DNA from: Thermofilum sp. NZ13
Lineage (GTDB): Archaea > Thermoproteota > Thermoprotei > Thermofilales > Thermofilaceae
Direction of reading: 5' to 3'
DNA: 64,000 nucleotides
Assembly (NCBI GenBank): GCA_002855745.1
Contig: NDWX01000007.1
Coordinates: 1 to 64,000, forward strand
Positions 58,781 to 64,000 of this stretch are shown piece by piece. Position 1 is the first letter of the stretch, and each line of letters opens with the position of its first letter. The notes under the pieces were generated by a model. It was not told the DNA's origin and did no database searches. It worked only from the letters and a program-made list of their open reading frames with translations. The position numbers and the translations under genes are program-made.

Positions 58781-59671
58781 CTAGGCGTACTTCTCAAGCC
58801 TGCTGATGCGGCGCTCAAGGGCCTTGATCTCCGCCTCGAGGAGTAGCGGGTCTATCCTCCCGACTTTCGCCGCCCTCTCAAGGGCCTCGAGCTTGGTTCT
58901 AAGGATGCTGATCTGCGTCTTCCTAATGTCCTCAGATTCGCTACCTGCCTTCAGCTCTCTTATAATGTCCATGAGGGTTTTCTTGGGTGGTTCCTCGTAG
59001 ATCCTGCCAGCTCTGATGTAGAATGTGCGCGTGGCAAGCTCGGCGATTTCGGGGTTGTGGGTCACAATTATGATGGTCTGCCCGAAGGCCTGGTTGAGCC
59101 ACTTCACGAGCGAGAGCACCTTCGCCGCTGTGTCTACGTCGAGGGCGCCGGTGGGCTCGTCCATGAGTATGATGTCGGGGTTTGGGGCTAGCGCCCTTGC
59201 TATCGCGACTCGCTGTTGCTGGCCCCCGCTCAGCTGGCTGGGGAACTTGTCCTCGTGGCCTTTGAGCCCGACGATCTCGAGGATCTTCGCCGCTATCTCC
59301 TTGACCTCCTTCACGCTGTAGATCCCGGTGAAAAGAAGCGGAAGCATCACGTTCTCGAGGGCCGTGTAGTTTCGGATTAGGTTGAATGACTGGAAGACGA
59401 AGCCGATCTTCCTGGCCCTGATTTTCGTCAGCTGCTCCTCGCTCATATCTGTTATGTCCACTCCCCCTACAACCACGCGTCCAGACGTGGGCTTATCCAG
59501 GCCGCCGGCTATGGAGAGGAGGGTGCTCTTCCCGCTGCCAGAGGGCCCCATGATCACGGCGAGCTCGCCGTCTAGGACTGTGAGGTTGACCCCCCTCAGG
59601 ACCTCGATCTCCTCGGTTGCGGTCCTGAACACCTTCCTGACCTCCTTAAGCTCCAGGGCAACCTCACTCAC
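58781..59671 (-). CDS. LolD/MacB/FtsE-type ABC ATPase
   Basis: 296 residues. Walker [12 protein letters not shown], signature [16 protein letters not shown], Walker [13 protein letters not shown], then the histidine in [13 protein letters not shown]. The last 60 residues are a helical extension ([36 protein letters not shown]) unusual for LolD. It starts 8 bp inside the end of the permease gene. With that permease it forms a MacB/FtsEX-type mechanotransmitting ABC, which pulls on or moves extracellular substrates rather than transporting small molecules. Confidence 0.88.
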   Translation of the reverse strand: MSEVALELKEVRKVFRTATEEIEVLRGVNLTVLDGELAVIMGPSGSGKSTLLSIAGGLDKPTSGRVVVGGVDITDMSEEQLTKIRARKIGFVFQSFNLIRNYTALENVMLPLLFTGIYSVKEVKEIAAKILEIVGLKGHEDKFPSQLSGGQQQRVAIARALAPNPDIILMDEPTGALDVDTAAKVLSLVKWLNQAFGQTIIIVTHNPEIAELATRTFYIRAGRIYEEPPKKTLMDIIRELKAGSESEDIRKTQISILRTKLEALERAAKVGRIDPLLLEAEIKALERRISRLEKYA

Positions 59672-60824
59672 TCTTCAACACCTCTACGGGCCTTATCGAG
59701 GTGGCTCGCCAGACGGGGTAGATTGAGGCTAGGACGCTCAGCGCCGTAGCTAGAGCCACGCCGAGGACGAGCGTGGAGGCCTCGAGTATCCGGGGAGGGT
59801 TGAGGAAGCCGTAGGAGGAAACGATCTCGATTCCGACGCGCGCGCCAGCGACGCCAAACGCCAGGCCCAGAAGGCCCCCTGAGATGCCGTAGATTAGCGC
59901 CTCCAGCATGAATATTGCAGCAACGCTCGCCCTGCTAGCCCCCTGAGTGCGCATGATCGCGATTTCCCTCTGGTGCTCGCGGACAGTGGAGGTTATCGTG
60001 CTCGTGGTGCCGAAGACCGCCACAGCTAACCCGACCAGAGTCGTGGATAGCAGGAGGCCCTCTATGAGAGACATAACCTTGAAGACAACGCCTATGACCT
60101 CCTCCCTTAGCATGACCCTAGAGCCCGGGTAGACCATGGATATGAGGTTCTTCACGGCAACAGGGTCCACGCCGTCTTCAACCTTCACGACAGCCATGCT
60201 AACGTAGCCAGGCCTTCCGAGGAGGTTCTGAGCTTCGCGCAGAGGGAGGATGATGTAGCCTCCTGCCGCGCCTATCTCCTCGATCTTCATCGTGACCTCC
60301 GCTATGCCTATGACCTCGTACTGCTTGAAGAAGCCACCGTAAGGAGGCTTGACGGTAACCTTGTCCCCTACGGTCAGGTTCAGCCTTTTCGCCAGGCCGA
60401 CATCGGCGATGGCATACGGTCCGGACAGACTGCTGAAACCTGCCCCCGCGATGAAGCGTGAAACCACGTTCTTCAGGTCCTCCGGCCTGACTCCTAGAAC
60501 GAACACAGCGTTCCTCCCAATGTAGCCTGTAACGAGGATCGCCGGCGTCACGTCCTTAACTCCCGGGAGCTTCTTGAAGTTGTCCAGAACGTTCTCGGAG
60601 ACGTCGTAGAGACCCTGCCCGTAGACGACAACCTCACCCGGAAGCACCTGCTCCACTATACTCTGCGCCGCGGTGCGGCTGCCGACGCTGAGGATCCTGA
60701 GCGATATGAACGTTGCAACGCCGCTCGCGATAGCCAGTATGGTCAAGGCGGCTATGAGCTTCTTGAACAGCATGTCTCTCTCTACGAACTTTAGGGCTAT
60801 GTAGAGCAGGCTGGTCTTAGACAC
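59664..60824 (-). CDS. FtsX/MacB-family ABC permease
   Basis: 386 residues: a first membrane helix (about 18-45), a large extracellular domain (about 50-255), three C-terminal helices and the FtsX-type motif [23 protein letters not shown] between helices 2 and 3. That layout (one helix, big outer domain, three helices) is the MacB/LolC/FtsX permease. It overlaps the ATPase gene by 8 bp. Possible roles are lipoprotein or antibiotic extrusion or, with the coiled-coil neighbour, envelope remodelling. Confidence 0.85.
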   Translation of the reverse strand: MSKTSLLYIALKFVERDMLFKKLIAALTILAIASGVATFISLRILSVGSRTAAQSIVEQVLPGEVVVYGQGLYDVSENVLDNFKKLPGVKDVTPAILVTGYIGRNAVFVLGVRPEDLKNVVSRFIAGAGFSSLSGPYAIADVGLAKRLNLTVGDKVTVKPPYGGFFKQYEVIGIAEVTMKIEEIGAAGGYIILPLREAQNLLGRPGYVSMAVVKVEDGVDPVAVKNLISMVYPGSRVMLREEVIGVVFKVMSLIEGLLLSTTLVGLAVAVFGTTSTITSTVREHQREIAIMRTQGASRASVAAIFMLEALIYGISGGLLGLAFGVAGARVGIEIVSSYGFLNPPRILEASTLVLGVALATALSVLASIYPVWRATSIRPVEVLKSE

Positions 60825-60849
60825 GTTCTCCTAAAACAGCGAGGCTATT

Positions 60850-61686
60850 TCAATGTGTCTTGCTTTTCACGATCTCCGAAATTTCCTTAACGGCTTCGTC
60901 GAGGGTGATCGCGTTCAGGGGGATCCCCTTGTCCCTCAGGATGAGGGATAGTTGAACGATTTGAGGCGGCTTTATGGCTGCTTTTCTCAGAACGTCAACC
61001 GCGTACAGCACCTCTCGCGTGGGCCCATCGAGTAGGATCTGGCCTTCAGCGACGAGGACCGTTCTCTCGGCAACCTCTGCCACGAAGCGCATGTCGTGGG
61101 TTATCACAACGATAGTGAATCCCTCATCGTTGAGCCCCTTAACGAGCTTGGCTAGAACATGCCTCCCAGCGTGGTCCTGCCCCGTGGTGGGCTCGTCGAG
61201 GATCAGTACCTTGGGCTTCATCGCCAGGACCGACGCCACGGTGAGCAGCTTCATCTTCCCGTAGTCGAGGTCGTAGGGGTTGTGATCCTCGAACCCCTCA
61301 AGCCCCACAAGGCTGAGAGCCCACTTGACCCTCTCGTTGACTTCCTCCTCAGAGAGCCCCAGGTTCCTTGGGCCGTACGCCACCTCGTCTCTAACTTTAC
61401 TCTCGAATATCTGGTGGCTGGGGTTCTGGAACACGTAACCCACCCTTTTCACGATCTCATGCGTCGGCGTCGTGCGCGTGTCCAGCCCGTCGACGAGCAC
61501 TACGCCCTTCGTCGGCTTCAGCAACCCGTTAATGTTCTTCGCGAGCGTGGTCTTACCCCCGCCGTTCTGACCTATGATGGCTACGCGCTCGCCGGGCTTC
61601 AGCGAGAAGTTCACGCCTCTAAGGGCCCAGCTGTCAGCCCCCGGGTACCGGAACCAAAGGTCTTTAACCTCGACGACCGCGTCCAT
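60850..61686 (-). CDS. ECF transporter ATPase with altered signature motif
   Basis: 278 residues from ATG 61686, whose A is shared with the previous stop codon (TGATG). Walker A is IGQNGGGKTTL, the Q-loop is VFQNPSHQIF, Walker B is VLILDEPTTGQD. The ABC signature, normally LSGGQ, here reads DLDYGKMKLL, with the Ser replaced and the second Gly kept. The C-terminal domain is that of EcfA proteins. Cytosolic; powers the EcfT-S core together with the other ATPase. Confidence 0.87.
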   Translation of the reverse strand: MDAVVEVKDLWFRYPGADSWALRGVNFSLKPGERVAIIGQNGGGKTTLAKNINGLLKPTKGVVLVDGLDTRTTPTHEIVKRVGYVFQNPSHQIFESKVRDEVAYGPRNLGLSEEEVNERVKWALSLVGLEGFEDHNPYDLDYGKMKLLTVASVLAMKPKVLILDEPTTGQDHAGRHVLAKLVKGLNDEGFTIVVITHDMRFVAEVAERTVLVAEGQILLDGPTREVLYAVDVLRKAAIKPPQIVQLSLILRDKGIPLNAITLDEAVKEISEIVKSKTH

Positions 61687-62552
61687 CACGCAACACCTAT
61701 GAGCTCCGAGTACACCCTAACCGCCTCCTCCAGCGTTATAGGGTACTCGATCTCCAGCCCCAGCTCCTTCTCAAGCGCGTAAGCGAGCTCTGTGACTGTG
61801 GGCGGGTCGACGCCTACGCTCTTCAACTTATCGACCTCCCGCAGGACGCCGCGCGCAGGCCCATAGGCCAGGACTCTACCGTTGTACAGGAGTAGAGCTT
61901 TGTCGGCGAAGTAGGCTACGTCCTCTATCTCGTGCTCCGCTATTACTATCGTGGAACCCTCGCTGGCGAGCCTCTCGATGACGCCGAGGACCTCGAACTT
62001 GCCGATAGGGTCCAGCTGAGCCGTAGGCTCGTCTAGCACGATGACCTCGGGTTTTAGGGCGAGGACGGTCGCGATCGCCAGCCTCTGCATCTGGCCGCCT
62101 GAAAGCTCGAAGGGAGACCTTTTCTCAAGTCCGTTGAGCCCCACGTACCGTATCGCCTCCTCCACCCTTCTCGCTATTTCCTCCTTGGGGTAACCGAGCA
62201 TCATCAGGCCAAAGGCGACCTCCTCCCACACGGTGAGCGCCAGCCCGGACATCTGGTCTTCGGGGTCCTGGAAGACGAGCCCGACTTTAGTGGCGAGCTT
62301 AGCGACACTGGACTTAAGCACCTCCTCGCCCGCGACGAGTACCCTCCCGCCGTACCGACCTCCGTAGAAGTGCGGGACGAGGCCGTTCAGAGACTTGCAG
62401 AGCGTGGACTTCCCGGAGCCGTTGGGGCCGAGGATCGCCAGAACCTCCCCGCGCTTAACCTCGAAGCTCACATCCTTCAGCACGAAGTCCTTGCTCGTAG
62501 GGTAAGCGTACGTTAGGTGCTCCACCTGCACCACGGGCTCGCTTGAAGCCAT
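61686..62552 (-). CDS. ECF transporter ATPase (canonical)
   Basis: 288 residues from ATG 62552. Walker A LGPNGSGKSTL, Q-loop VFQDPEDQMSG, signature ELSGGQMQRLAIATVL, Walker B VIVLDEPTAQLD. The Q-loop with PEDQ is typical of ECF ATPases. Its start overlaps the EcfT stop (TAATG), and a 1-bp overlap joins it to the second ATPase; translation of all three is coupled. It forms a heterodimer with the atypical ATPase in which usually only one site has a canonical signature. Confidence 0.9.
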   Translation of the reverse strand: MASSEPVVQVEHLTYAYPTSKDFVLKDVSFEVKRGEVLAILGPNGSGKSTLCKSLNGLVPHFYGGRYGGRVLVAGEEVLKSSVAKLATKVGLVFQDPEDQMSGLALTVWEEVAFGLMMLGYPKEEIARRVEEAIRYVGLNGLEKRSPFELSGGQMQRLAIATVLALKPEVIVLDEPTAQLDPIGKFEVLGVIERLASEGSTIVIAEHEIEDVAYFADKALLLYNGRVLAYGPARGVLREVDKLKSVGVDPPTVTELAYALEKELGLEIEYPITLEEAVRVYSELIGVA

Positions 62553-63400
62553 TAACCACCACCCCAAACCCACGAGAGCCTGGCTATAGGCGAGTAGCCC
62601 ACGCTGACGTACACCCACGCTAGGAACAGTGTGGCCGCCACCATACCCGCCAGGAAGACATAGTCCACCGACGTGAGCCTAGCCTCGTAGAGCAGGGTTT
62701 TCTTCACAGGTGAGCTGAACCCCCGGGACTCCAACGCGATGGCTCTAGTCTGAACCTTGTTGAGGGCGCTTAGAGTGAGGGGGATGACTACGGCCAGATA
62801 GTTCTTGATCTTGCCGACAAAGCCGACGTCAGTCCTCAACCCCCTCGCGATCTGAGCCTGCATGATCACGTTAGCCTCACTCGCCAAGAGGGGTATGAAC
62901 TGGAAGGTTGCGACAACCATGTAGATGGCCTTGAAGGGGATTTTCATCTTGAAGAGAGTGGCGACGAGCTTGGCTTGGTTCGTGGTGAGGAAGAACAGCA
63001 GGGCGGAGGATATGGCGACCGCGATTCGGAGAGGCCACGTGAAGCCCCACCCGAAGCCCTCCAGGTAGACGGGGTACCTGGAGCCGAGTATCTCTATGTA
63101 GCCGATGACCGTCCTGTTCCACGGGAACCCTAGCGGCAGCGAGAGGATGGGAACAGCTATGGCTATCCAAGGTACAACGATGATCAGTAGGGTCGTCAGG
63201 ATGGGGCGGGCGACCCTGGCGTGAAGAGCCATTAGAAGCGTCACTGCTAGGAAAACCAGGTTCAGGAACGGGTCGTAGAAGATGTAGACTAGGACAGTGG
63301 CCCATATAAAGTACAGGAACTTGACGCGCCCGTCAAGTCTCTGGACGAAAGTGTCAGTTTCAACTGACGTCTTTTTAAGCAAAGAAACCCCGGCGGACAT
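62552..63400 (-). CDS. ecfT: ECF transporter transmembrane component EcfT
   Basis: 282 residues with about five hydrophobic segments. The two Ala/Ser-Arg-Gly coupling motifs that bind the ATPases are seen: QIARGLRTDVG and LESRGFSSPVKK. EcfT transmits ATP-driven motion to the substrate-binding S component in the membrane. A 38-bp gap separates it from the S component gene; both are on the minus strand. Confidence 0.88.
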   Translation of the reverse strand: MSAGVSLLKKTSVETDTFVQRLDGRVKFLYFIWATVLVYIFYDPFLNLVFLAVTLLMALHARVARPILTTLLIIVVPWIAIAVPILSLPLGFPWNRTVIGYIEILGSRYPVYLEGFGWGFTWPLRIAVAISSALLFFLTTNQAKLVATLFKMKIPFKAIYMVVATFQFIPLLASEANVIMQAQIARGLRTDVGFVGKIKNYLAVVIPLTLSALNKVQTRAIALESRGFSSPVKKTLLYEARLTSVDYVFLAGMVAATLFLAWVYVSVGYSPIARLSWVWGGG

Positions 63401-63438
63401 CCTCCCAAACCACTCAGAAAAATGCTATGTTAACTTCT

Positions 63439-64000
63439 CTATTTGGCGAGTATGAACCGCTTGGGGATGCGCTGAGCTATTATTACTGATATTATGAAAC
63501 TTACCGGCTTGTCGATGATCTCTGTAAACATGTTCTGAGCGTAGTTGGCTAGCCAGAAGTTACCTGTGCTGCTGAGCACAGCGGCGTAAACCGCAGCTGC
63601 CAGAGGCTTCCAGACAGGGCCACCCCCGAAAACGAGTATAGAGATAGCTGTCGTGAAGACAGGGTACAGGATGCCGTACAGCACTATCACAGCGACCCAG
63701 GTCATGGGCTTCTTGAGGTCTGTCAAGCCTGCTTTCATCATGAAGTACGTGATAAGGGCTATGACGACGTTTGCGAAGCCCCACACCCAGCTGGGCAGGC
63801 CCCAAACCGTCAGCGCCATTATGATGTTGTACAGGAAGCCCCCGATCGCCCCGACCCAGAACCCGCCAATCAGGGTACCTAGGATAGTGGCCCACGTGTC
63901 ACCCCATATAGGCGCTTTTAGAGCCTCAACTATCACCCCTCCAACGTAGTTCAGTGCGGCGACAGTTGGTATAAGCACAACGGCGATAATTGCTTTCCCT
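63439..64000 (-). CDS. ECF transporter S component, 5' end beyond the window
   Basis: At least 187 residues visible, open to the right edge. About five hydrophobic segments; the early VGGVIVEALKAPIWGDTWAT, the Gly-rich TLIGGFWVGAIGGFLYNI and the C-terminal DKPVSFIISVIIAQRIPKRF match the S-component layout. S components bind a vitamin, metal or precursor with high affinity. The substrate is not apparent, and no biosynthetic gene in the window hints at it. It probably starts the S-T-A-A operon. Confidence 0.75.
   Translation of the reverse strand, partial: GKAIIAVVLIPTVAALNYVGGVIVEALKAPIWGDTWATILGTLIGGFWVGAIGGFLYNIIMALTVWGLPSWVWGFANVVIALITYFMMKAGLTDLKKPMTWVAVIVLYGILYPVFTTAISILVFGGGPVWKPLAAAVYAAVLSSTGNFWLANYAQNMFTEIIDKPVSFIISVIIAQRIPKRFILAK

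Noticed and set aside
1-64000. CRISPR array, rRNA genes or prophage.
   Set aside because: No regularly spaced repeats, no 16S/23S-like conserved blocks and no phage structural genes were recognised on either strand.

Overview
The window looks like ordinary chromosome of a hyperthermophilic archaeon of the Thermoproteota (Crenarchaeota). The evidence is a complete nurA-herA-mre11-rad50 operon, an Alba chromatin protein, a tungsten-type aldehyde ferredoxin oxidoreductase with a polyferredoxin, TATA boxes placed about 24-28 nt before many start codons (leaderless transcripts), frequent GTG and TTG starts, and a GC-rich, tightly packed gene layout. A Thermofilum-like lineage would fit, but that is inference. 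I saw no rRNA, no convincing tRNA, no CRISPR array and no prophage.

Layout. 1-2.1 kb is a decaying end: a TnpB-type gene broken by two frameshifts and a small broken winged-helix gene. 2.2-6.9 kb holds a sugar-nucleotide transferase followed by two multispanning membrane proteins and a GT2 glycosyltransferase, probably an envelope polysaccharide set. 7.4-11.0 kb has a divergent pair (signal peptide peptidase SppA and a flavin disulfide reductase) and an MFS transporter. 11.3-18.4 kb gathers Tat export, pterin-cofactor assembly (E1-like adenylyltransferase, MobB) and, further on, the pterin enzyme AOR with its ferredoxin; between them sit a HEPN-MNT toxin pair, an orphan MNT protein, a core MetE and SfsA. 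A CBS-repeat protein with a ribosome-hibernation-like tail is transcribed divergently from AOR across a perfect palindrome. 19.7-25.5 kb carries an ABC exporter with two unknown small proteins, a phosphoribosyltransferase, Sua5, a polyprenol-kinase-like protein and a peroxiredoxin.

25.6-32.2 kb is the end-resection operon nurA-herA-mre11-rad50. Its Rad50 has no cysteine and carries a hydrophobic hairpin at the apex of the coiled coil where the zinc hook should be. 32.2-37.8 kb has an RpiB-like protein, a GH16-fold protein, a DUF554 protein and an overlapping three-gene operon (PLP synthase-like, DUF1611, MurL-like PP-loop enzyme) of unknown product. 38-43 kb, mostly on the minus strand, holds a PRTase-type regulator, a ribbon-helix-helix coiled-coil protein, Alba, a membrane-anchored winged-helix protein and a secreted Lon-like protease.

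44.3-46.4 kb encodes a corrinoid protein and an MttB-family methyltransferase; the corrinoid gene is frameshifted by an exact 22-bp tandem duplication in its cobalamin-binding motif. Then come a P-type proton ATPase-like pump, a VapBC pair with a palindromic operator candidate, a secreted coiled-coil protein, a nitroreductase, a methylpurine glycosylase, a full YnjB-type ABC importer (52.1-56.1 kb), an FtsEX-like cluster with a secreted coiled-coil protein and a small regulator (56.4-60.8 kb), and an ECF importer running off the right edge.
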